64,000 nucleotides of DNA from Hemibagrus wyckioides. Taxonomy: Eukaryota; Chordata; Actinopteri; Siluriformes; Bagridae. Both the position numbers and the translations under genes were made by a program. Shown piece after piece: positions 1 to 12,396 of the stretch; within the stretch, counting starts at the first letter, position 1; each line of letters opens with the position of its first letter. The stretch is taken from positions 17,514,852 to 17,578,851 of the forward strand of contig NC_080720.1 in assembly GCF_019097595.1 (NCBI RefSeq). The letters are read 5' to 3'. The notes under the pieces are model-generated. The model did not search any database and was not told the origin of the DNA. It saw only the letters and a program-made list of their open reading frames with translations.

Positions 1-950
1 TGGTTTTGTTCATCCACCTGGAACAATTCTTCAGCCTAGATGAACAGGAAAATACAAATAAGAAAACATTATTTAAATCCTTTAGCTACCCTCACTACTG
101 ACATTTAAATCTTGTATTTTTCTTTTATGCATGATACTGCATAAGACCTGTTTTAATAACTCTACTGTGTATAATATTCTAATCTGAACTATGATATATC
201 TTTTTTTTTTTAAATATACAGTTATACCCCTGCCCTTGAATTCCTGAATCTGATTGGTCAGAAGGTGTTGATTAATTTTCTGTTAAGCATGAAAATCTCA
301 GTTTCTGCAGATTGTAACTGAAATGTGCGTGTTCTAATAATTTATCATGTCTATAGTGTATTATGGAGGATGATCCATACACATGGAATAAAAAATATGA
401 AATCATTGAAGTTTTCTGTGACATTTATTTTGAAGGTAACTCCAGTGTCAGTGTCTTTTAACAGTCAGTGTTAAAGTGGTAACTTTCTGGGTTTTTTTTT
501 GTTGTTTTGTTTTGTTTTTCTGCAAGGGAAGGCTTTCAGAATAGTAGGCTTTGCATCTTTTTAGTAAGCTCTTAATAACACCCGAGTCTCGTGAAATCAA
601 GATCAGCTGATTAAACAGGTGGAATCAGGTGTGGCTCCTGCTTGAATAAAATGAAAACCTGCACCCACACCAGATATTTCTGGATATGATTTGACATCTC
701 TGTGATCAGATGTAACCATAAAAATATAGAAAAATCTGATGTATCTTGTTTAAATAAATAACAAAAAGTGAGTTAGGTTGTCAAATTGCTGTGGCATAAG
801 AGGAATAAAACATTTACTGTCACTGGAATATATTTAACTTCAGGGTGGAATCCCACCACCCAGTTGATGGTCATTTTCAACCATAGCATATCCTACTGTG
901 ATTTATTCCTTACTAATTTACCTTTCATATAGTGCCTATGTGCTTTTTTT

Positions 951-970
951 GTTTGTTTGTTTGTTTGTTT
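951..970. repeat. (GTTT)n
   Basis: Five copies of a 4-base unit. Confidence 0.9.
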
Positions 971-1454
971 ATAGCTTATTTATTTTTATAGCATTCTACA
1001 TTTCATTGTGTCTGGTCAACAGTTGATTTGAAGCTACCTTTTAAACCTAACCTCAACTTGTAAAATGTTCAAGTAATGAACAAAATGTTTTGTTTGCTTG
1101 TGGTTGTGTAAAAATAACATTAACTTCTCAAATACAAGTATAAATGTTTGAGTACACTTCAGGTAAGTAACTATTAATATATATATATATAAAAAATCTT
1201 TTAAACACTGCAGACTGTTGGATACTAGGATTTGTGTCAGAAATTATTATTTGTGTTATTATAGCTATAGTTGTCCACGTGCAGTGTATGATTAACTGGG
1301 CATTTATGTGAACATTACAAGAGCAGGTCAGAAGTAGTTGGTGGACTCAGTCATAGGTTTCTTTACATGTATTAATCATAAAATGTCAATTATCAATAAA
1401 GCAGGTTCAATGTGCACGTAACTGCACCAGCGACTGCCTTATACTCATTTAACA

Positions 1455-1545
1455 TCAAGTCAAGTCAAGTAGAATTTTATTGTCATCACAGCTATATACA
1501 TTGTGCAGTACACAGTAAGATGAAATAACATTTCTCCTGGACACC
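1455..1545. mobile_element. dispersed repeat fragment
   Basis: CAAGTCAAGTAGAATTTTAT and TGTCATCACAGCTATATACA resemble a widespread fish repeat with a TTTATTGTCAT core and an ACACAGTGAAATGAAACA-like end. Only a fragment remains. Confidence 0.45.
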
Positions 1546-2482
1546 TGTATGACATACACAGTGCTAACAGGACGAAAAAGAGTCAGCTGGCCTGGTTAAA
1601 ATCCCTGTGGTCTGTAGAAGGGTGGAGATCAGATTCAAAACCAGTGTTTCACCTTCGTACCATAAACAAAACAAAACAAAATGGCTTGACATTATAGCTG
1701 TTTGGTAATTTTGGAGGAAGCTGTTCAACAGCAGGTCACCCTTGGCCATCATAAATCACCATAAGTCATTTTTTGAAAATTATATGACAGAGTTCTTTAC
1801 TGCGGTTACATGAATAAAAGGCACCAAAGGTGTGGCACAAGAAGAGTGGCTGTGTTCTGAGTGCAGAAACAACCAGTCCAAACATGAAGACTCAAACATT
1901 TGCTGTCAGAGAATGACAAACTGAAACATGAAAGACATGTTAAATGTCTGTATTTAATTTAATTAAATGAATTAATGTTAAATCACTGCAATGCTTTGCC
2001 ATTTGACCAGTGTAAAGAGCAAGTGCTTTAATAAACAATAATATGTTTGTGTTTTGTGATGTTAAGAAAAAACACTACACAGCAAGTTGGCCTAAAATTG
2101 TTTTAGTGAATTGAACAATTTGCTAAAATCAAACTATTACAACTAGGTTGTGATGGACTCTATAATGAATGCCAGTGCACCTCCTGCATTAAAATGGATT
2201 CTTGTCCTTATAAGATTCTGTAATTGATGTCAAAATCAGCTGATGAGGAATTTTGGTTTGGGGATGGATGTTAGCCTGATCCTATACATCTATGTGATGA
2301 CCTTGCTAAAAACCTTAGATGTTATGATGGACTGTTTATGCAATTGGTGTCCATCAAACACGTTCCTCTCTCAAAAAGAAAAAAAAAAGTTTGGTCTATG
2401 ACACTCTTTACTCTTCTATGCTTTCATAGAATCCATGGCATATTAGAAACGGTTCTCTTAAATTCATTCAGTTTCAGTGTTT

Positions 2483-2508
2483 TTTATTCCCCAAGAAATA
2501 TTTTTATT
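2483..2508 (-). other. possible poly(A) signals for the short-tail cd34 transcript
   Basis: Two AATAAA hexamers on the minus strand (2503-2508 and 2483-2488) lie 167-187 bases past the in-frame stop at 2675. They would give a short 3-prime UTR if exon 7 is terminal. AATAAA is frequent in AT-rich DNA, so this is only suggestive. Confidence 0.3.
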
Positions 2509-2674
2509 GATGAATCTTTAACCATATGTTAATGCATCTGTTACTATTATGTAGAAGGATTAGTTCCATGGCATTTAAGAGAGTCTACTGGGAAACTCAT
2601 GCTATTTTGTGAACAGTTAACTAAAAATCAGCATGTGTGTGTGCATGTGTGTGTATCAAAGTGTGTTTGAGTGT

Positions 2675-2836
2675 TCAGAGACTGACCAGACGTGCTCCTT
2701 TGGCTTCTGTTCGGCGGGTTTTCAGGATATATGCAAGAATGAGCAGAGCAGCCAGCAGCAGACCAGCAATGAGGACTGAGATCAGGACAGTTGGAGAGTG
2801 ATTCACCAAGACAGGCTCTGCCTCTACAACACCAAC
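2675..2836 (-). CDS. cd34: cd34-like exon 7: membrane helix and short tail
   Basis: The acceptor is TGTGTAG, phase 0. The exon encodes [15 protein letters not shown], a helix beginning [20 protein letters not shown], then [15 protein letters not shown]. After GARL the sequence is CTG|GTCAGT, a usable but non-ideal donor (exon end 2687, phase 0). If it is not used, translation adds VSL and stops at 2675-2677. Human CD34 also joins its tail exon just after the matching GERL and has a known short-tail form, so both products are plausible. Confidence 0.68.
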   Translation of the reverse strand, partial: VGVVEAEPVLVNHSPTVLISVLIAGLLLAALLILAYILKTRRTEAKGARLVSL

Positions 2837-5800
2837 CTACACACAAGACAAGTAAATGACTAGAATGTAAATTTAACAACATACTCTTTAGTTCCTAGCC
2901 AAGAGAGTGTTGTAGAGTGAATCCCTCTGTATCCCAGCTGATGAGCCTTTCATCTGAGCAAACTGAATGTGGTAATGAAGTGCCTCCTGTTGCCTGTGTC
3001 AAACTTACAGTGGACACTTAAGATGTCTCTGTGGTTTCTGTCATTTCAAAGCAGAAAGGGTGATTGTTCAACAAGCTGGTACCATATTCACGCAAAAAAG
3101 TTCACGTGATGATGGCCTGGAGTTGAATATTTTCAAACTGAATCGAATTGTTTTATGATTGTAACAACTGTTTATTTCTGTACATCTCTGTGTAAGTTGT
3201 TACTATAGAAACAAGAAGGCATTAGAATTAGCATATTAATATAAACCTGACATTAGCCTTGTGTCCAGTATTTCTCTAAGCCATGCAGTTATAAGAAATG
3301 TTATATTAACAATTCTGACCATTCAGAACAGTATGTGAAACATAAGGTTTACCAGAGTGATTTTACCATCTCATATCATTTCTATTCTATTCATTTCTGT
3401 CTATTTCTAATTGCTCATCTGCAGTCATAGTACACTTCAACCTGCCATGTTATTCAATCAGTAGCATACAGAATGCACATTAATTAATGGATTGTACCTG
3501 TATTCATTACAGCACATAAAAGCCCTGTTTACTCTTCTTCCTTTTCATTTTCCAGATTTCTCTCTTTCTTCTAACCTGCCAAACTGGAGAATTGAGTTGT
3601 CTCTGCTGTTTCTGTGGTGTGCTCACACTGTTTATCTCACAATCCACCTAATATTAGTATTAAGCTCATAATCATTTGCAGCTTTATTTCCACATGGCTT
3701 AAATTAAATAGAAAAAAGAGTGTGATGCTTGCTGGATCAGAGTAGTGTGTTTCCCTGCTCAGTTATAAATTCAGGAATTAGTTAAAAAATTAAAATTTAA
3801 AAAGTAACTTGATATAGTTTTATTTCCTCTGTGGCTGTGTACACAGGGATATACATGTCAGTGGTACTTTGTGATTCCAAACCATTTTCTTATACACATT
3901 TTTTTTTCTTACACCCTTCCTCAGAGTCCTTTGGGTAGCTAATGGTTCTGGCTTTGTAAAGGGCTCCATTATAGAAAGGGAGGGCCTTTACTACTGATCC
4001 TTAGAACCTTTAAGTCTTCTCCAGAAGAGCAAAGAAAAAATTTCCCATACCGGAAATGTTGTATTTACCTTATGCTTGATATTATCATTGTCAAACTTGT
4101 CGGTCATTCCTTTGACATCACCTGTATAATAAGAAAAACAAAACAGTAACCACAATCTACTTTTCCTTGAACCCACTGAAGGTTTAAAAACAACTTGCTT
4201 ATATTAAGTGTCATTGTGCAGTGTTTTGCATTTTTGATAATTATTTGACAAAATCAAACCTTCTACACATTCTCCAGATATGATCATCTCTTTAGAGTGG
4301 TCCTTCTGATAGATTTCAAGCTTTCTGTCGTCACCACACAGATGTTCCAGAATGCTCTGAATCTTTGCCTTGTTTTCCTCCTGTATGACAACCAAGAGAG
4401 ACTCTCTTTTGTCATATTTCTGAACACGTGCAGGGAAAAGCATTTGAAGCACAAACACCGCCTCCACCCCTTCTTTAGGAATTCAGTGTAATATGAAACC
4501 TGTGCATGTGGGATGCCTCTCACAGCATGCCCTGTTGTAACCCCAAATTCCTTGTCCCTGATAACAGATGGCTCCTTTACAGAGGTCAGAATAAAAAAAT
4601 AGAAATAATTCACCCATGCATACACTTTAAAGCATGTGTGAAGTTCTTAATGGCTTCTTACTATTATATAACTACGCCAATTCACCTACTTGCATGTTTT
4701 TGGAGGTGGGAGGAAAGCAGAGAACCCAGAGAAAACCCATATGGATGGAGGGAGAACATCATAAACTCAACACAGATAGTAATCTCCCCATACTATGCAG
4801 TTATTATTTATCTAACCCCTTACTAGCAAAAGAATAAATGACTTTGGCCTTTTCAGTTGAGAAACTTTTTAATTAATTGCCTGAATTTATTGTTTTCTTC
4901 TGGCTAGAATAATAGGAACCAGGCAAATGTCTTCTTTAAGCCACAAAATCGACAGAGCCTGGACGACGATGACATAATTATAATCTTAAGCAGTCATCCT
5001 AGACGTCTATGCCTAGAGCTGTAAAAGCTAGACCTCTGGGTAATTACTTCATTCCCTGCTGTGGTGCTGTCAGTAGGAGGCTTTATGCAACGACAGTAAT
5101 ATTCATTTCAAAGCAGAAATGGTGAATGTTCTTATTTTGCACTGATGCAGTAGTACTTGCTGGTATGATAGTCACATGATGTCACGTCATCACATGTGAA
5201 AAACCTCAAAGGCATGACTTTATGTGAATATAGTACAAGCAAGTGGCACTGCATCAATGCTATTTTCCACTAACAGCACATTCCAAATTGTTATACCTTT
5301 TTTTTGGCTACATTTTTAAAATCTCTGTCTAATAATAATGATTAGCCTTGCATCCATAACTACTCTGAGCAATGCTGTTATAGAAAATAATATATTAATA
5401 ATTCTGACCAATGGAATAGAGGCATGCTGTTATAAATGTTATAAATGAGGCATGTTATTATAAATGTTATATATTACAAAATGTGAAAACACTTAGTAAG
5501 ACAGAGTGATTTTACCATGTCATTTTGATTTAATGAGTTTTCATTTTCTGTACTTAAATATCTGATTTGTTCTGCTATCTCAGATTTGAAATGTCCAGTT
5601 GTGGAAGTGTAAGAAAGGAGACAACTGAGACATAATTATTAATCTTTCTTTTTCTACCCCCATATCGGGTCTTCATCTAATTTCACTGTTTTCTGATTTG
5701 ATCTGAAAGGTACTCACACAGCTAGAGAAGGTCTCCAGCATCAGCTTCACTGCACCTTTATCTCTCACAGCAGCTTCATCCACACACTCCACGTTGCTCT

Positions 5801-7558
5801 GTAAACAAACCAGCCATGCAATTATATTTAGTTTCTTTTTTTTTTAGCCACATATTGAATGAACGGTTGTGTTAGGAGTATACAGTGAATGTACTGCCCA
5901 GTGCCATGCACCTTTCTTTTGATTTTTATTTCCTGTTTTTATTTCTATCTCCAACCAAGTTCTATTTTTACTGGGGCATCGTTTCCTGAGTATATTTAAA
6001 CCCCTGCTTGTTTGTCATTTTTACAAAGTTTTGCTGTATGCACCTTTTGTTGTCTTTGCCTATTTCCTTCTGTTGTGTCTTTACAGATTTACATGTTTTC
6101 TGACCTTGCCTGAGATTCACTGATTACATTTGGTTTATCACTAAACAACATTTTTGTCCACATACAACATTAATTCCACATACAGTCATATTTTTCATGC
6201 AAGTATTAAGAGGTGTACAATTGTTTTGTTTTTTTTATATGAATCTGTTCATAGATATCATATTAAATCATTTTAAATACTGCCTGATTTCTGGGGTGAA
6301 CACTGCAAGGAAAATTATATTTGGTTTAAAGAAAGTGCATATTTTGTAAGCAGTTCACAACTAACTTAATTTACATACATTGATAACATGTTGTGTTGAT
6401 TTGGATCTATAAGTAGTTACTTACAGTTTGTAAATGGTTGACAGTAGTTAAGACTATCCCTGTGTTGGACTTAGTGGACTCCATTGTAGGAAACATATCA
6501 TTTATCTCAGGAAAAGAAACAAATCCTTGGGTTTTCTTGAGTCCTGAAAAGAAAAAAAGCTCTTAATGTAACTGCTCAGTTGTTAATGTACTGTTTCTTT
6601 GCTATTTTGTTAAAGTTTTTATAATGCTGTGTTTTATAATGATGCAATTCAAGCAATTATATAGCCAAGCATTTAATGACTGACAGCTAGTACTTCAGCA
6701 AGTTTGAATCTTATATTATACACTGTAATCCTACTCACTACAAAGCATAAAATTTGGCTACATATAACATAATTTTGTTCATCAGTAGTAAGGATTAGAG
6801 CATAGAGAAAAACATATTTTAATATGTTCTAATTTACCTGAGGCTGCTGGTGTTGTAAGAATATTATCTCCACGCACATTTCCCATGAGACTACTTCCTG
6901 TGCTGTTGCTTAGGATAGTGTGTGTAATGGCATTCTCATGGCAGGTCACTCCTGGAGTTTAAGGACAGAGTATATACAAAAATAAATGACTTTAAAATTA
7001 ACCATAAAAACAACAGCACCTAGGATCAACTCATAGGCTTATTGTATCATACAAACATCATAACATCCAGATATTTTTAAAAAAGCATTTCCTAATAGGA
7101 CAATGTTACAACATTGAATGCTTCATAGAGTTATATAAGATAGCAGTACTGTACCAGTCAAATCAATAGGTAGAACTACACCTATGTTCTAGGCTAGAAA
7201 GTCTGTAGTGTATTTCAGCTTGAAAAAATGGAATATAAATCAAATGCAAAGATCAAAATTGTGTATCCTTGAGAACATTCTTTATTTACAGTGAACATGG
7301 CACCCCCTAATGGGTACATATATGATGCGTGCTAAAAATAAAGCTGTGTTAAGACTGTTTTCAGTACTCCATTTGTAAAATTTTAATAGTTTGTAACCTT
7401 GAATGTTGTGGTGCTTTATCAAGCTTGAATGAACTCATTTTGACCTTGGAGACAAAAACTGTCCAATCCTGTTACAGTGCAGTTGGTTGTGTTCTCCTTC
7501 ACTCTTGGGCATGGCATCATGGACTCTGGTTTGCAAATTTGTAAGGACTACTCATTTG

Positions 7559-7595
<37 letters not shown>

Positions 7596-9764
7596 TTCAG
7601 GAAGACACAAAGCTTCTTGCCAGCGTTATGGAAGGGGTTAGTGGTTGTACTTTTTCTTTCAAATTAGTTCATTTGAAATCCTAAGAAATCACTTCACTCG
7701 TTTAAATTTTTATTCATTTTGCATGAGTTAAGGTTCTAAGGGATTTCTATCTGCAGCATGACTTTTTCTTTCTTTCTTTGATGGAAACAAATCAATAGCA
7801 AAAAATCCTATCAGCCTCAGTGGAGTCTTTCTGAATGACAGAGTGCTGATTTTAAATACCATTTTTAAACATTGCATCTCAAAGACATAGGTTTTGCTTG
7901 ATTCCAGTCCTCCAATTTGATGTGGTGAGTGTTCCACTGAGACACCGAGATGTGTGAAATATTTAGCATGCTCATGCTGTACTGTGAGGAGATGCATTCT
8001 ATCAGGGTGAGGGAAACAATATAAAAAATTTATCTAATAGACCAGTGTGAAATATTTGCAGAATACTGTGAAAGGACAACATTAATAACTTCTCTTTAAA
8101 ACAAAGATTACTAAAGTTTTGAACTTCTATTGCACAGCTCTTTAACGTCTTTAATGCTAAACTCCATTTTACTATTTGTAATGTTAAAATTTTCTGTGGC
8201 TAATAAGTGAATAATTCTGAATACTCAAACAGCAGTTATTATACAAAATATTAGAACAATGGAAGCCCACATTCTGCACACATCTGTCATGCTTCAGACC
8301 ACGCCACTGTTTTTTTATTATTTTTTTATATAACAATAGAATGCTAAATTACATTAAAGCAAATGGTTGAAGACTGAAAAATAGTATGTAACCTACTAAA
8401 CAACATAATCTGGAAAAAAAGATGACAGATTATCTATCTTCTTCCCAAATGCACTTTCAAGATGATATTTGATACATGATATTTGAGAATGCAGAAAATT
8501 AGTTTGCAGTAAAATACTTTTACATAAGATTTAATAGGGCTTCATTTTGTTAAGAATTGGCATTAGTGGCATTTTGTAAAATGTAATCAATTACATTGTG
8601 GTATACATCTGGCAATTTTTTTTTTTGTGAATATTGCACTTGCCATGCAGAATATAGAATTTCACAATGTACTCACCCATCTTTCTTCTATGTGCAAGAT
8701 GTTATATGCAAAAATATCTATCATCTAGAGAACATTATTAACTTAATAACTTATAAGTAACTTTATAACCTTATAAAACACAGTTACAGAGGGGTTAACT
8801 CTCAGTGCCTGTCCCAAGCCCGGATAAAATGGGAGGGTTGCATCAGTAATGGCATCCGGCGTAAAAACCTGTTCCAAATTCAAATATGTGGATCGGATGA
8901 TGTGGAACAGCGAGCAGTCGAAAGACAACAACTTAATAACTTATATATAGCGTATAACTTTCCTTGGGACAAGTAACAAGGGACTGAGATCAGACCAAAA
9001 GCTTGAGGACAGATCACAATTCCAAAAATGATGAGGCAACAGTACAGAAAGCAGTATGGAAATTTGTTATCCATGAACTTTGATAGAGTTGCTTGGCAGG
9101 GGTAAATTTTATGAAGTTTTGGATTTTTTTAAAAACGTTTAAAATATTCATTTTTTGTACAAAATACAAAACTGATATGGATTTAACCAGGCCTCTTTCC
9201 AGTTACTGTCAGAGATCTGAGCATTTAAAAAAAACCTTCTTGATTTTTTAATTGAAATATTAGTTTAATGCCTTTGTTATTACAGTAGAAGCTAAATAGT
9301 TTAAAACCATCTACAGTCATGTTTCTTACTTCCAATAGCAAGGTGACTTTTCACTAAGTGTCCCAAACCATTTCAACGAGATTTCACAACCAGCTGGATT
9401 TTTTTTAAATTATATAGAAAAAACTGTGTAGAAGCATGATGTCTTCATATGACACAATATTTTAATTTTCATGCAATATATAAATGGTACAGCGTCTATC
9501 ATTTCCATCCATTTGTGTAAAAATAATGATTTATTCCTAGAGGTGACAAGGCAATTGTTCCAGAGAAGTATGATATACTGAGAGAAATTGTTATGGAAAT
9601 ACATTTTCCATGCCAATAATGTTTGCTGGTGAAATTTGGAGAGTTTAATTGCCAATTTTCCAGGACAAAATTTACATCTCTGAAGAAAAGAAAAACCTCT
9701 GAGCTTTTTGACCAATTGTCTGTTTCCTGAGCCCCCACTTTTCAATGTGACCTCATTGCCTAAG

Positions 9765-9821
<57 letters not shown>

Positions 9822-12297
9822 AGAATGTCTATATTCTCTTTTATTAATTGGCTAATTCAGACGCGTATGCACATTAGGCAGGTCTTTGCATATGAATGTT
9901 TTGTATACACTTCATTAGTGTAACTTGGGTGCATTCATTTTATGGTTGTGGCAAATTTTTATGGCTTATGAAACATTTTTTCAGGCTACAAAATGTGAAT
10001 TTAATTGGACCACAGAGCCAAATGTTCACATTCACCTTTTTTTTTTGCTAAGAATTGTGTGTATTCTGGCTGTGCTCTTCTTCAGTGTTCTTTAGGCTAT
10101 ACTGTATGTGTAATTCCATATCCTTCATGTCATTGTTAATAGTATTCTCTCAGTGATGGTGTTAAGTACACACCCTCCTACCTCTGCTCCCTCTTATTTA
10201 CATTGGTGATCTACATATTTGTAGATCACCAATGGTCAGCGAATGGTCAGCAGTAGAAATAGACAGATCAATAGGAGGAAGTGTTGGCATTCAGGATGTC
10301 CCATGCAGTGATCCCCCTGTGACATTAATTAAATCCCCATACAACCTACAGTGAGCTGGCAGGATTTCAGAAACACATTTGAATACTGAATTAATTATCT
10401 GTCACCTATATATCTCAGTAATCCTAACAAATAGACTAGTTTTGACTTGTTTCTATTTATACTCAGATGACATGTTTATATACTGGCAAGCCTGTAATTA
10501 TTTCAAATTCTAATTTTATTGGTCACATACAGAACTATACTCAGTATGACAAGCAGTGAAATGCTTTATTCGACTGTTCATGTCATAAAAAGAATAGATT
10601 AGAATAAATAGGATAAGATAGAATTACCTGTAGTGAAAGGGAAAAAGAACCACATTATAAATATTTATTTTAGTGGCAGAACAGTATGACTATTATGAAC
10701 AAAATGCAGCAACTGTTGAATTATCTTATAATATCTTCATATCATATCATATCATATCATATCATATGATATCATATCATATCATATATCATATCATACA
10801 CACACATATATATATATACATGAGCAGAGGTAAGTTTTGGTCTTGCTTTACTGGGATGGTCTTCATGTGAGCCAGTTTCATCATGGTGCTTGATGGGTTT
10901 TGCAAATGCACTTGACAATACTGTTCTTGCAAGAACTATTCCAGAACACCTGACCTTTGTGTCTTAAAATAACAACTGACTGTTTTTTGTTGTCATTACA
11001 TATGGATTACTTAAGTCCATGTGTGTTATTTCATAGTTTTGAAATCTCCAGTATTGTTCTAGAATGTAGAATCTACATGTTTTGTATCCCTATAATCCCC
11101 TATGAAACTGAAACACTGGCCAATTTAGTGTTGGAGGTTTCATGGCTAAATTTAACCAGCCTGGTGGCCAATCTTCATTGATTGCACATTCCACCAGTAA
11201 GAGCAGAGTGTGAAGGTTTAATTAGCACAGTTTTGCTTAAAATATTGCAATGCACACAACATTATGGGTGACACATCAGAGTTCAAAAGAGGACAAATTG
11301 TTGGTGCACGTCTCGCTGGCGCATCTGTGACTAAGACAGCAAGTCTTTGTGATTTATCAAGAGCCACGGTATCCAGGGTAATGTCAGCATACCACCAAGA
11401 AGGACGAACCACATCCAACAGGAGTAACTGTGGACGCAAGAGGAAGCTGTCTGAAAGGGATGTCCGGGTGCTAACCCAGATTGTATCCAAAAAACATAAA
11501 ACCACAGCTGCCCAACTCACTGCAGAATTAAATGTGCACCTCAACTCTCCTGTTTCCACCAAAACTGTCCTTCGGGAGTTCCATAGGGTCAATGTACATG
11601 GCCGGGCTGCTATAGCCAAACCTTTGGTCACTCCAGCAGCAAACAAATCTTGGGCTGTGGACAATGTGAAACATGTATTGTTCTCTGATGACTCCACCTT
11701 CACTGTCTTTCCCACATCCGGAAGAGTTACGGTGTGGAGAAGCCCCAAAGAAGACTGTTGTATGCCCAGAGCATGGGGGTGGATCAGTGATGGTTTGGGC
11801 TGCAATATCATGGTATTCCCTAGGCCCAATACTTGTGCTAGATGGGTGCGTCACTGCCAAGGACTACTGAACCATTCTGGAGGACCATGTGCACCCAATG
11901 GTTCAAACATTGTATCCTGAAGGCGGTGCCATGTATCAGGATGATAATGCACCAATACACACAGCAAGACTGGTGACAGAGTGGTTTGATGAACATGAAA
12001 GTGAAGTTGAACATCTCCCATGGCCTGCACAGTCACCAGATCTAAATATTATTGAGCCACTTTGGGGTGTTTTGGAGGAGCGTGTCAGGAAACGTTTTCC
12101 TCCACCAGCATCACGTAGTGACCTGCCCACTATTCTGCAAGAAGAATGGCTCAAAATCCCTCTGGCCACTGTGCAGGACTTGTATCTGTCATTCCCAAGA
12201 TGAACTGATGCTGTATTGGCCGCAAAAGGAGGCCCTACACCATACTAATGAATTATCGTGGTCTAAAACCAGGCTTTTCAGTTTCATTGTCCAACCC

Positions 12298-12396
<99 letters not shown>

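Larger units (their letters stand above)
1..2482. other. 3-prime flank or last intron of cd34; no exon seen
   Basis: AT-rich DNA with small repeats and the fragments listed. I looked on the minus strand for a tail exon ending in a DTEL-like C-terminus and found none. A motif around 600-675 (GGTGGAATCAGGTGTGGCTC) looks like a piece of another dispersed repeat. Confidence 0.5.

Noticed and set aside
11218..11829. 203-codon minus-strand frame
   Set aside because: Antisense of the decayed Tc1 transposase.
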